Part shown: positions 22,748 through 30,667 of the stretch, piece by piece
Layout: each line of letters starts with the position of its first letter
Position numbering within the stretch: position 1 is the stretch's first letter
DNA from: Carex sylvatica
Taxonomy: Eukaryota > Streptophyta > Magnoliopsida > Poales > Cyperaceae
Length of the DNA stretch: 30,667 bases
Assembly: GCA_964058845.1 (NCBI GenBank)
Contig: CAXKVR010000848.1
Coordinates: forward strand, 1-30,667
Reading direction: 5' to 3'
Made by a program: the position numbers and the translations under genes
Notes under the pieces: model-generated
Database searches by the model: none
The model's input: the letters and a program-made list of their open reading frames with translations, nothing else
Told to the model about the DNA's origin: nothing

Positions 22748-23010
22748 CTCAACCACAAATATACGCCAAAATAGAACTCTCAGTTATGCGAGATTTCGAC
22801 TTTGAAAGGCCTAGGATTCAATGGTGATAAGTGGAATTCGTTTTTAATCAGGGTTTAATTTCAAAGAAAATCGGCTAGGGTTTAAGAGTGTCGAAAAAGC
22901 TTCGAGGGAGGAGCAGGAGGTTTTAATTTTTTTTTTCTGGATTTTCCAAAGTAACGAAAGAGAAATTGATGGGCCCAGTGTCGGTGGGAGGGAGGTCTAT
23001 CCCGTCCGTA
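22748..23010 (-). promoter_or_regulatory. DCAF13 5' flank with telobox and site II motifs
   Basis: Upstream of the start codon on the minus strand lies AAACCCTAG (22875-22884 on the + strand as CTAGGGTTT), a telobox core, with a weaker TTAAACCCTGA just before it. Further up lies TGGGCCCA (22970-22977), a palindromic site II (TGGGCY) element. Teloboxes plus site II elements are typical of Arabidopsis promoters for ribosomal protein and ribosome biogenesis genes, which fits SOF1. The transcription start is not defined. Confidence 0.6.
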
Positions 23011-23164
23011 TTTCGTATCGTGAAGGTTCAGGTGTGCTTCCTCTCCGTTTTAGTCAAACTAGAGGTAAGTGTCGCTATATTTTAGTCGGTTCAATCCGAG
23101 ATTCGATTGGACCGTTTGATTTGAGCCGGGGGAATTTCTAGATTGGTCGCAGTACCTTAACAAA

Positions 23165-23456
23165 ATGCAAAGAGGGAAGCGCTAGTACAACCACATCAAC
23201 TGACAAATGTGATCAGAACAGCAATAATGAACAGCAGTGCAATTGGCTTGTAGATCAGTTACAAATTGAGAGACACCTCTTGAATAGATTTTTTAAGAGT
23301 GTACTCTTAAGAAAACTGATGTAATAATGTAGGCTAGGTAATGTAGGAAATGTAGAGTAGGTAATTTTATGCTTTCTATTATTTACTGCAATGTAATCCT
23401 TTGAACAATTTCAATTCAATAAATCATACCTATGGATTATATCATTAAAAAAAAAA
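23165..23456 (+). other. Possible retroposed 3'-UTR-like fragment with poly(A) end
   Basis: A stretch of more even base composition than its surroundings (from about CAGTACCTTAACAAAATGCA) ends with AATAAA at 23418-23423, followed 24 bases later by a run of ten A (23447-23456). That spacing is what an integrated mRNA end would show. No long frame or domain was recognised and no flanking target duplication was found, so it could equally be the end of an unrecognised transcript. Confidence 0.3.
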
Positions 23457-23559
23457 TGATTAGAGACGAACCGAGCTGGTTTGGACCCGTTTTTTTATTA
23501 ATGGAAAAACAAAAAAATATTGATAATTAGATAAGATTTTATGAAATTTTAAAATATAG

Positions 23560-23880
23560 AAAGACGTTATAGTTTATAACGTCTAGAACACTGTAGTTGA
23601 ATGTTATAAACTATAATATTCAATTGATTTCTAATGATTATTTAAAAAAACATTGTAGTTTATAACGTCCAGTTTCAACATTTTTTTTCCGTAAAAAACA
23701 ATCTCACAATAGCAGCAGTTAGAATTGAAGAAAAAAGTAGTTGAATATTATGAACCATAATAGCAGCAGTTAGAATTGAAGAAAAAAGTAGTTGAATATT
23801 ATGAACCATAACGTCTAGCTACATTTTTTTAATGATTATTAAAAATTATATTAACTGAACATTATAAACTATAATGTTTC
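23560..23880. repeat. Cluster of TATAAACTATAA palindromic motifs with a 51-bp tandem duplication
   Basis: GACGTTATA and TATAACGTC form perfect 9-base arms around GTT at 23563-23583. Related motifs recur at about 23602 (ATGTTATAAACTATAAT), 23654 (TGTAGTTTATAACGTCC) and 23859-23877 (ACATTATAAACTATAATGT). Between them the 51-base unit AATAGCAGCAGTTAGAATTG... is tandemly duplicated almost without change (23708-23758 and 23759-23809). Possibly an old repeat element, family unknown. Confidence 0.75.
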
Positions 23881-24750
23881 TTTTTTCTTATTTTTCGAAA
23901 TTTTCAAAAATGTATCTCCTTGTAAATATTTGTTTTATCTTTTCTACTAATAAAAAAATGGGATTTGGACCCTATTCAGCTCTGCAGTCTTCAAAATTAT
24001 GGACAATTTTATCAAATTTACCCTCCAATCTTTCAAAATAAATACGACGCTTTATTTCATGCAACCTATTTATATTTTTCTCATCAACAAATTATATTGA
24101 TGAGAGACTTATTTCGATTGACTATTCATCAAGCATTTATATACTAATTTATAAATTTAATCTGTGCTAAAAGAGTTGTGATTTTTAAAACTCATTGACT
24201 ATTCATCAAGCATGTAAAAGATTAATATTCTATTTTTATTGGTAATGATCAGTGGTCAAATGAGTATCAGGTTCACCCAAATTGATAAATTGTAGTTTAA
24301 AATTGTAATGAGCAAATATGTGAGCTCACTTTGAAAATTTCACAATGTAGTCTTGATTATCCGGTCGTCAATAAAATAAAAATAGTTGTCAATATATCTA
24401 TTTCTATTTTTGAATGTCTACATATTAGACTTATTTGACTAGCTCATGAAAATAGCATTGTATAATTCAAAATTCTTTTGTAAATAACTCTTTCAATCTA
24501 ATCGAAATACCAGGTTTTCTTGACCTTCAAAAAAAAAAACATTCAAAATTATTTTTACAATATGTATGAAGTTTATATTTTACAAACTAACACTAGCGTT
24601 TTGAAACTAAGACATCATAATAAACAATAGTAAAATTGACTCATATATTTATAATAATCTTTCTATATTATTATTTTCTAAAAGTAATCTGTGTCATTAA
24701 TATTTTGAAGTCAGTATCTTTAAATTTCCTCGCTTAGGCCAATCTCCGCA
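23881..24750. other. AT-rich intergenic spacer
   Basis: Only a short repeated phrase was noted, TTGACTATTCATCAAGCAT at about 24118 and 24197. A 60-codon frame at 23965-24147 has no recognisable features. Confidence 0.45.
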
Positions 24751-24754
24751 GACA

Positions 24755-24970
24755 CAGATTCGGAGACGAATTCGTATTCTCTGATATATCTCAAACTACA
24801 TTGTGAAATTCGTATTTTTATGGAAAATCTCATCCGTTTAAATACGTTATACACGAATTTCAAAGCACACATAATACTGACCTCTACATCACCCCCGAAG
24901 AGGTACCGGACACGTCGGTCACGCAAAAGTTGAGATATCTCAGAGGATACGCACTCTTCGGAGACAGGGT
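24755..24970. mobile_element. Small inverted-repeat element at the left edge of the duplicated mTERF flank
   Basis: TCGGAGACGAATTCGTATTC followed by TCTGATATATCTCAA (about 24760-24794) is repeated in inverted orientation as TTGAGATATCTCAGAGGATA followed by CGCACTCTTCGGAGACA (about 24929-24966). An inner inverted pair, GAAATTCGTAT / ACACGAATTTC, lies between. It occupies the place where the mTERF coding start would be expected if the duplication at 24974-26290 had included the gene. Exact ends were not found. Confidence 0.5.
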
Positions 24971-25040
24971 TACTGAGCTGATCTTGTAAAGTGGTTGGCG
25001 CAAGATTGAGTGGAGCTGCGCAATTGTTGGAGACGAACAA

Positions 25041-25251
25041 GGAAAAGGAGTAGGTCCGATGCCCATTGGACCTACTTTGGTTTGAGGGGTGATCTGGCCA
25101 TCCAATTGCATCAATAATCGTGCGCTCTTATTAAAATCCGTATGAGTTTTTATTAATTTTCGTGCGCACGAATCTTAATACCAATCGTACGGTGATAAAG
25201 CTAATTGAACCTAGAAGTAAGTTCAATGTCCATCGAACCTACTCCTATCTT
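25041..25251. mobile_element. 211-bp Mutator-like MITE with 9-bp target duplication
   Basis: GACGAACAA flanks the insertion on both sides (25032-25040 and 25252-25260). The ends GGAAAAGGAGTAGGTCCGAT and, inverted, AAGATAGGAGTAGGTTCGAT form a diverged terminal inverted repeat of about 45 bases. The paralogous sequence at the mTERF gene reads GGAGACGAAGAAACGAGCGG without interruption, so it represents the empty site. A 9-bp duplication fits Mutator-like elements. Confidence 0.85.
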
Positions 25252-25306
25252 GACGAACAAAGGAGCGGATTAAATTTCCAAGGAAAGCTTCTTTGTAACA
25301 ATTTTG

Positions 25307-26002
25307 TTGTTTTGTTTTTTAGTTACCACCCCAATAAATCAGAATTAAATGAATATCACTCATTAATTTTAAATTCAGATTCCACCACGAATGCATACCC
25401 AATTCGCGTACGGATCTCAATCGGTATGCAGACTGAGTATGTGTACCGATTCTGATTTTTTTTTTTTTTTGAATTTTTTACTAATCCGTCCACATACCTA
25501 GTATGCGGACGGATATTTTTTTTTTAGTTCTGTTATGAATTGTTTGAAAAAAAATTCTATTCTATTATGTTTCGTTTTGTGGTATTTAGAATTATATGTA
25601 CACATAAAATTTGACGGTGAAATTGTAGAAGATAAAACACACTTATTTAACAAATAAATTTTTTGACTAAATTTGAACTAAAACTTACTACAACAAATTA
25701 TACACACAATTTGAGCAGCATTTTGTACTAAGTTGGTGTACAAATCGCTACAAATTACACGCACAATTTGATAAATATTTTGTACTATAAATTATATACA
25801 CATAATAGAAAAAAAAAATTTAGTTAAATTTTTTTCAAACAATTCATAACATAACTAAAAATAAATAAAATAATAATATGTCTGCGTACCGATTGGGATC
25901 TGTGTGCGGATTGAGTATGCATTCGTAGTGAAATATGAATTCGAAATTAATGGGTGGTATTCATTTAATTCTGATTTATTGGAGTGGTAACTAAAAAAAC
26001 GG
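25307..26002. mobile_element. 696-bp foldback Mutator-like element with 9-bp target duplication
   Basis: ACAATTTTG flanks the insertion (25298-25306 and 26003-26011). The left arm (TTTAGTTACCACCCCAATAA, ATCAGAATTAAATGAATA, ACGAATGCATACCCAATTCG, AATCGGTATGCAGAC) recurs inverted at 25882-25998 with about 85% identity by eye. A second inner inverted pair is TTATGAATTGTTTGAAAAAA / TTTTTTTCAAACAATTCATAA. The centre is AT-rich with ACACACAATTTGA repeats and a TATGCGGACGGATAT hairpin near 25500. There is no coding capacity. The extreme ends are poly-T and not exactly matched, so the terminus may be off by a few bases. Confidence 0.8.
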
Positions 26003-26290
26003 ACAATTTTGGGTCCAAATTCAAATACAAGGCCGTAACCAAATCCAGTGAAAATTATATGGCCTGTGATAATGGGTTTTTTTAGCCTTTTCAGGCCTCT
26101 AACTTGTGATTATATCTTTTCTTTGGCACAAAATGAGTCAACATGCCATTGATTTATTAATAAGAACCGGAAACTTACACCAATTAGGATATTTCCGAAT
26201 GATTCATTATTTATTGAAATTTGTGAAAATTTAAGTGGGATGAGATTTGTATTTCAAAGTAAAGAAAAAATGCAGTGGAATGAAATTTGA

Positions 26291-27201
26291 TTTTATTTAC
26301 CACCTGCCATGTCTAGATCATTGTCCTTTTTATCTTATTAATATGTTTTTTAAATTCATATTCAGAATTATGTTTGATTTGTTAATTTTATAATTGTATT
26401 TTTTTAACCCACTTGCAATTTTTTACTTATACAATTCTATTGTTTATTTTTGTATTTTTTATATGGTAATGATTAGACTTTACAATTACATTGTTAAATT
26501 AATGAAACAGTTAATATTGAAAAGAAGTTTTTTTTGAATGAAAAATACAATGTTTCTTTAATATTTTTCTCAAATCAAAATTTTCTCACAGCTATTATAA
26601 TGACAATAAAAATGTCGGACAGCAGCCCAAAGATGTGCAGGCTTCTCATCTCAGGATCATCACATCTGATTAAGAATCGTGCATAACATCTCGGAGACTT
26701 GGACGGCCGAGATCTACAGTATATTTTTCTTCATTTTTAATGCAGTCCAGTGTTTATGGCTCAGTGTGCAAGTGCAATGGATGACCCACCCTTGAATCAT
26801 TGAATGCTTACGGGTAGTAAGGATCTCTCAAACATCATGTGATGTTACTTTATCTGTAATCCCTCTGCAAGTATTATTGTTCTAACAATGGTACCGGACA
26901 AAATACACATACACACAGTCACGACAATGATTCAGATTAAAAAAAAATTCAACTTATAATTAACCGGTCCACATCTTTAATATGCTATAAACAGCCAGCC
27001 AATTAAAACATATCAGTGACATCAATCAATCTAAAAATAATAATAGTTCATATCCATTTTACTTTTTTTTACAAAGTGACAATTGCCCGAATAAAAAAAA
27101 AAAAAAGGAAGATAATCGACAAATCTAATCCGGTGAAATCTAAAATAAAATGTAGCTTCTAAGCCTACACAAAAGTCAACTTGCAGAGATACTCTTAAAA
27201 A
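26291..27201. other. Intergenic spacer and 3' flank of mTERF
   Basis: No gene, RNA gene or clear repeat was seen. The part next to 27201 is presumably the 3' UTR of the minus-strand mTERF gene. A short palindromic stretch, CTCGGAGACTTGGACGGCCG, lies near 26690. Confidence 0.45.
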
Positions 27202-28347
27202 TTATTCAACACCCTCAATTTTTCCGGTAGAAGCGTCAACATATACTCGGTGGAGACCAGGAATAACATGTTCATATGGCAGAACAAACTTGTTGACAAA
27301 CTTCTCGTCACTTGGCTTAATAAAAGAAGCAAATTTTAGATTTGCCACAGGAATTGCTTTGGACATCAGAAGCTTTCTAACAATATTCCTGGGAATCAAC
27401 CTATTCTCGAAATTGTACATGAGCAAAGATGGATTTCGCACTACATCAATCTTATTACAACCGGCTTTCTTTATCAGGTACTCCATTTTGTTGCCAACCA
27501 GCCTCTCTGGTAACCCCAACAACGTAGGGGCTCTACTAACCATAACTGCTGCCTCCTCCCGTGAAAACCCTATACTTGTCAAGTTACTTAGCCTTGCATC
27601 TAAGGTGCGTTGGTTCACGTAGGTGAGAATAGTTAATGCATTGATAAAAGTTCCTGATAAACGAGCAACGCCTAATTCCTCAGCCCTCTCAGCTATCATT
27701 TTTAAAACATCAGGCTTAGATGAGATCAATCTAGGAGCCATCTTCATCAGCCGTATAATTTTATGAGGAGACAAAGCATATTGCTCTCGGAGGAAAGATA
27801 AGTTGGGCATTAGCACTTTTTCCAAGTTGGTACTGAAAAGTGATGAATAAACAGGGGCTTTCAATATCGCAGAAAGATTCTCTACCGATCCAAGGACCCC
27901 AATGAAGAAGTCAATCTTTTGCACAAAATTGGCCCGAAAAATATAAGGGTTGCTCGCAATGAAACCTGAGATGTCTTCGATGGAGAAGCCGAGCTCTTGT
28001 AGCTTGGCAATGTTTGGTCTAAAGTTATTCTCCACATGAGAGCAAAGGATGCGAGATTCTCGGGACACGGCGGTCTTTATGTCTGACTCATTTACGCCAA
28101 TTTCTCTCAGGAAGCGGAGCACTGCATCAGGGTTATTAGGGGACTTGAGGTGGTGGATAAGCTTGGATGCGTTGAGTGCCTTTTCTGAGGAAAGACCACA
28201 CGATTGGACGAGGTATTGTACGGCGAACTGGGGATTTGGGGGCGACGCTTGAGTTGAGCAGGAGGCGATTGCTGTGGTCCGAATCTGATTGAAGGGAAGA
28301 GATGAACGGAGGCAATGAATTCTCCCCAGAAACAGATTTATAGACAT
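27202..28347 (-). CDS. mTERF-family organelle transcription termination factor-like protein
   Basis: A single uninterrupted frame of 381 residues reads from ATG at 28347 to TAA at 27202-27204. The N terminus (MSINLFLGRIHCLRSSLPF) is rich in Arg/Ser/hydrophobic residues and poor in acids, like a mitochondrial or plastid transit peptide. mTERF helical repeats follow, with the pattern L-x2-LGF-x2-EDI-x3-I-x3-P: LQELGFSIEDISGFIASNP (116-134), LSPHKIIRLMKMAPRLI (192-208), LTSIGFSREEAAVMVSRAP (256-274) and NPSLLMYNFENRLIPR (305-320). mTERF proteins bind organellar nucleic acids and act in transcription, splicing or RNA stability. Intronless genes of this length belong to a large plant-specific subfamily often found in clusters, consistent with the duplicated flank at 24974-26290. 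A GTG six bases upstream is in frame but the ATG is preferred. The exact paralogue and organelle cannot be decided. Confidence 0.93.
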   Translation of the reverse strand: MSINLFLGRIHCLRSSLPFNQIRTTAIASCSTQASPPNPQFAVQYLVQSCGLSSEKALNASKLIHHLKSPNNPDAVLRFLREIGVNESDIKTAVSRESRILCSHVENNFRPNIAKLQELGFSIEDISGFIASNPYIFRANFVQKIDFFIGVLGSVENLSAILKAPVYSSLFSTNLEKVLMPNLSFLREQYALSPHKIIRLMKMAPRLISSKPDVLKMIAERAEELGVARLSGTFINALTILTYVNQRTLDARLSNLTSIGFSREEAAVMVSRAPTLLGLPERLVGNKMEYLIKKAGCNKIDVVRNPSLLMYNFENRLIPRNIVRKLLMSKAIPVANLKFASFIKPSDEKFVNKFVLPYEHVIPGLHRVYVDASTGKIEGVE

Positions 28348-28620
28348 TGTCACTGAGCTGAGCTTGTAAATTGAAAGGCAGCTGTGCAGCTGTTGGAGAC
28401 GAAGAAACGAGCGGATAAATTTTCTGAAGAGAAGCTTCTGCGCCGTATAACATGTGAAATTATATGTTCTTCGATTGATTATGGGCTTTGGGCCTTTTCA
28501 GGCCAATAACATGTGATTTTTTCTTTCATTGAAGCGGACATGTTAGGACTTAGGATGACTCATTGTTTATTGAAATTTGTGATAAGTTGGGTGAGTGAGA
28601 TTTATATTCTAAAAATATAT
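28348..28620 (-). promoter_or_regulatory. mTERF gene 5' flank with site II motifs
   Basis: Two TGGGCY motifs read on the + strand, TGGGCT (28482-28487) and TGGGCC (28489-28494), lie about 140 bases upstream of the start codon. Site II elements of this kind are common in nuclear genes for mitochondrial and other housekeeping proteins. The whole block is the better-preserved copy of the duplicated segment at 24974-26290. Confidence 0.55.
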
Positions 28621-29054
28621 AATGTTGTTTTTCGGCCAATGGAAAAAATGATGAAGAAAAAATAATGAGATTCCCATTTGTGCATAAATACATGAGAAAA
28701 ACAATTAGATGTTGAAATTTCTTTTTCCCACATGCACATGGCACATGCTATCACATTGGAAAAAAAATAATCAAAATTTTTTACCACACTTGCTGTTTTT
28801 GCTTTTACAGTTTTATTTTCTCCTGCTCATATGATACCGTGTTAGATTTATCATTCACGTGATTCACAACAACACAGGTCACTTACATAATTCATTCTTC
28901 ATTTCCAAAAATTAATAGATTTAGACAAACATCAAAAATTGATTAGTTAAAATTAAATATATGAACCAAAGTTTAATAATAATAAAATAAAAAAAATTAC
29001 ATAAAGTTTAGTGATCTCATTTGCACTGTAAAATAATTTCTATCCACTACGCTG
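28621..29054. other. AT-rich intergenic spacer
   Basis: No gene or repeat was recognised. Open frames on the minus strand here are short and AT-driven. Confidence 0.45.
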
Positions 29055-29124
29055 CATTATAATGAGTTCGCATCATCTGCGTTAACAGTGCGTTAATGCA
29101 GATGATATAAATTTCATTATAATG
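29055..29124. repeat. 70-bp imperfect hairpin bounded by CATTATAATG
   Basis: CATTATAATG (itself palindromic) occurs at 29055-29064 and 29115-29124. Inside, CATCATCTGC pairs with the inverted GCAGATGATA around a GTTAACAGTGCGTTAA centre. It may be a remnant of a small foldback element. No target duplication can be separated from the palindromic ends. Confidence 0.6.
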
Positions 29125-29279
29125 ACCATTTAGTAATTCATTAATAATTTATTTCAAATTAAGCGTTTAGCACGGAGACGGAGAGGCGGAAACTCTCTCT
29201 CCCCTCAAAAAGAACAGGTGTTTTTCTGTTACAGCTATTTTAATTCAACTCCTGTTACTTGTTACAGACAGATGGGACC

Positions 29280-29550
29280 TACACGCTTAAATATATATAT
29301 CGATAGACTCTACTTAGTTACGGACCCACTGCACACAGTAACTCTCTCTCTCTGCCGAGGCAGACGAAGACGAGTACCCAGACTTTTGATTTCCCCCACA
29401 GTTCTCTCTGACTCTCTCTCTCTCTCCTCTGTATTCGATTTCTTTCTAGATTTCTCCCTCACCTTTCTCTCGGCGCCGCGCCTCACCGAGTCTCTCTCTC
29501 CTCTAGGTACTTACCTTCGGACTCTCTCTCTCTCTCTATTAATGTTTAAA
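29280..29550 (+). promoter_or_regulatory. TATA-like box, CT-rich leader and probable leader-intron donor of the gene at 30484
   Basis: TTAAATATATATATC (about 29287-29301) is a good TATA box. Some 40-50 bases downstream begin CT runs (29341-29352, 29412-29427, 29521-29538) typical of plant leaders. CTCTAG|GTACTTACC near 29506 offers a donor, and GAAATAG| at about 30479 offers the acceptor just before the ATG at 30484, implying a leader intron of nearly 1 kb. The structure is inferred from signals only. Confidence 0.5.
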
Positions 29551-29892
29551 TTGATGAAATTGTAGTTTGAATTTTGTTTTTAATATTTTAGGGAAACTCT
29601 GCCCAATTGTTCCCAGAGCTTGTATATTATGAAACAAACTGAAAAGAGGAACTTGTAAAAATCACAACTAGGTCCCTATAAATATTAAATTTTGTTTATC
29701 ATAGAATTTTGTTTTATCAATAATTTGAGTTTTATCATTTTTGCAACTGAATGAGAGTGAAGAAAGCATCCTAATAAAAAACACAATCAAGTATATTATG
29801 AAACAGTAATTGATAAGGGAGCTATCATCTTTTGCAGTCAAAGATTAAACTCAAAAGAAAATATAATTTTTTTATTTATTTACTAGAAAACT

Positions 29893-29970
29893 TTGGGGTT
29901 TAGGGTTTAGGTTTTTTAATTAAACACTGTGGTTGAGTTTCTGTTATTAGAGCTGCAATTAATTTAGGGT
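29893..29970 (+). promoter_or_regulatory. Telobox-type motifs inside the probable leader intron
   Basis: GGGTTTAGGGTTTAGG (29896-29911) contains two tandem teloboxes (AAACCCTAAA on the other strand), and TTTAGGGTTTA follows near 29964. Teloboxes in leaders and first introns are known from plant genes of the translation machinery. They are too short to be a telomeric relic of note. Confidence 0.5.
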
Positions 29971-30483
29971 TTATTTTCATTATTCTGCTAAATCTGTTTT
30001 TTTTTTTAAACCAGCAAAACATCTGTCATTTTGGCCTATTTCAAATTAAATTTATCTTCAATACATTTGAATTAAATCTTCAATTTTTCTGTGCTTTTAG
30101 TAAAACCAGCATAGAGATTTTGCAATTAATTTCAACTCAATCCAGTATATGGATGAGAAGATATTGAATTTACAAAATGGTACCCTGCACAACTCAATCC
30201 ACAGTTTTCTGGTTTTCAGAAAACTGTGTTCAGGGTGCCTCCTTGCAGCTGCAATTTCTCCCTCTAGAATTATTGTTTTGAGTTGAAATTTGTTCTAAAT
30301 GGTTCATTGCTATTTTTTCTATAAACAACAGAATTTTGGAATTTAAAATCAATAGTAGCCGCAAACAATCACTGTTTTAAAATGACAAGTTGACCACAGT
30401 TTGGAATTTAGGTTTAAATTGTGATATTGTGGTTTAGGTTAAATTACTCTAAAATGTGAAATTGTGGTTTGTGAAATAGGTCA

Positions 30484-30667
30484 ATGGAGGTCGAGATGGA
30501 TCAAGCTTCATTGCGCATCGAAAAGGCCAGGGAAGAGAGGATCAACTCGAACATGGAGAGGATGAAACAGCTTGGCATCCTCAATCTCTCACGCGATATC
30601 AATAGTCAGTGTTTTGTTTTATGGTTAAAAAATTATGAGAGATACATATTTCCATTCCTTTTCTTTT
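30484..30667 (+). CDS. Unidentified protein, first coding exon (partial, runs off the window)
   Basis: ATG at 30484 opens a frame beginning MEVEMDQASLRIEKAREE and continuing RINSNMERMKQLGILNLS, highly charged and probably a coiled coil. A donor-like ATA|GTCAGT at 30604/30605 may end the exon after about 40 codons; the frame also stays open to the window edge, but with AT-driven, intron-like composition. The start is supported by an acceptor just upstream and the CT-rich leader further back. The KQLGI-x-LS pattern after a basic/acidic helix reminds me of plant proteins of unknown function, but no family can be named. Confidence 0.55.
   Translation, partial: MEVEMDQASLRIEKAREERINSNMERMKQLGILNLSRDINSQCFVLWLKNYERYIFPFLFF

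Larger units (their letters stand above)
24974..26290 (-). pseudogene. Diverged duplicate of the mTERF gene 5' flank, interrupted by two insertions
   Basis: Segments match the mTERF upstream region (28350-28620) in the same order and orientation: ACTGAGCTGATCTTGTAAA with GTTGGAGACGAACAA; GGAGCGGATTAAATTTCC with AAGCTTCT; AAAATTATATG; CCTTTTCAGGCCTCTAAC followed by TTGTGATTATAT; ATTATTTATTGAAATTTGTG. The mTERF coding sequence itself is absent: similarity stops at the base corresponding to the mTERF start codon. Two elements (25041-25251 and 25307-26002) break the copy. The site II motifs of the parental promoter are degraded here (TGGGCTTTGGGCC corresponds to TGGGTTTTTTTAGCC), so promoter activity is doubtful. 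Confidence 0.75.

Noticed and set aside
24720..25114. Minus-strand open frames of 106 and 76 codons
   Set aside because: They run across the small inverted-repeat element and the duplicated mTERF leader and do not match the mTERF protein.
27290..27622. + strand open frame of 110 codons
   Set aside because: Antisense shadow of the mTERF coding sequence.
29218..29565. 115-codon open frame across the CT-rich region
   Set aside because: Composed of CT-repeat leader sequence (Leu/Ser runs) and lies across a probable splice donor.
29896..29911. Interstitial telomere
   Set aside because: Only two telomere-type units; better explained as teloboxes.

Overview
The window is nuclear DNA from a flowering plant, most likely a eudicot. 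It is AT-rich. Its three complete genes are plant-type: an RMR vacuolar sorting receptor, a spliced SOF1/DCAF13 WD40 gene with GT-AG introns, and a single-exon mTERF gene. The DNA between them is filled with decayed plant DNA transposons. I do not assign a species.

Layout. Positions 1-5297 hold the right-hand part of a dead Ac-like hAT transposon. It carries a ~104-bp minisatellite, a TTCTG-T-rich array, a transposase with three stop codons and a frameshift, and a subterminal repeat block ending in ...CCCCTA. Positions 5334-6435 are a long foldback (Mutator-like) element with an 11-bp target duplication. Positions 6447-11540 are intergenic, with two tandem duplications, a PIF/Harbinger-like MITE and two long inverted-repeat MITEs. 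Positions 11947-14707 (+) are the RMR gene (4 coding exons, 512 aa) with a probable leader intron and a uORF. Positions 14708-16729 are intergenic with diverged repeats. Positions 16730-22747 (-) are DCAF13/SOF1 (17 coding exons, 448 aa), with a 409-bp MITE in one intron and site II/telobox motifs upstream. Positions 22748-27201 are intergenic. They include a diverged copy of the 5' flank of the neighbouring mTERF gene, interrupted by two separate elements that each have 9-bp target duplications. Positions 27202-28347 (-) are the mTERF gene (381 aa). From about 29280 to the right edge are a TATA-like box, a CT-rich leader, a probable leader intron with a telobox, and the first coding exon of an unidentified + strand gene from 30484.

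The genes do not form a pathway or cluster. RMR acts in sorting to protein storage vacuoles, DCAF13/SOF1 in 18S rRNA processing (and possibly as a CUL4-DDB1 adaptor), and mTERF in organelle gene expression. I found no convincing new biological system. The most informative structure is the duplicated mTERF promoter, because the intact paralogous promoter serves as the empty-site reference for both insertions.
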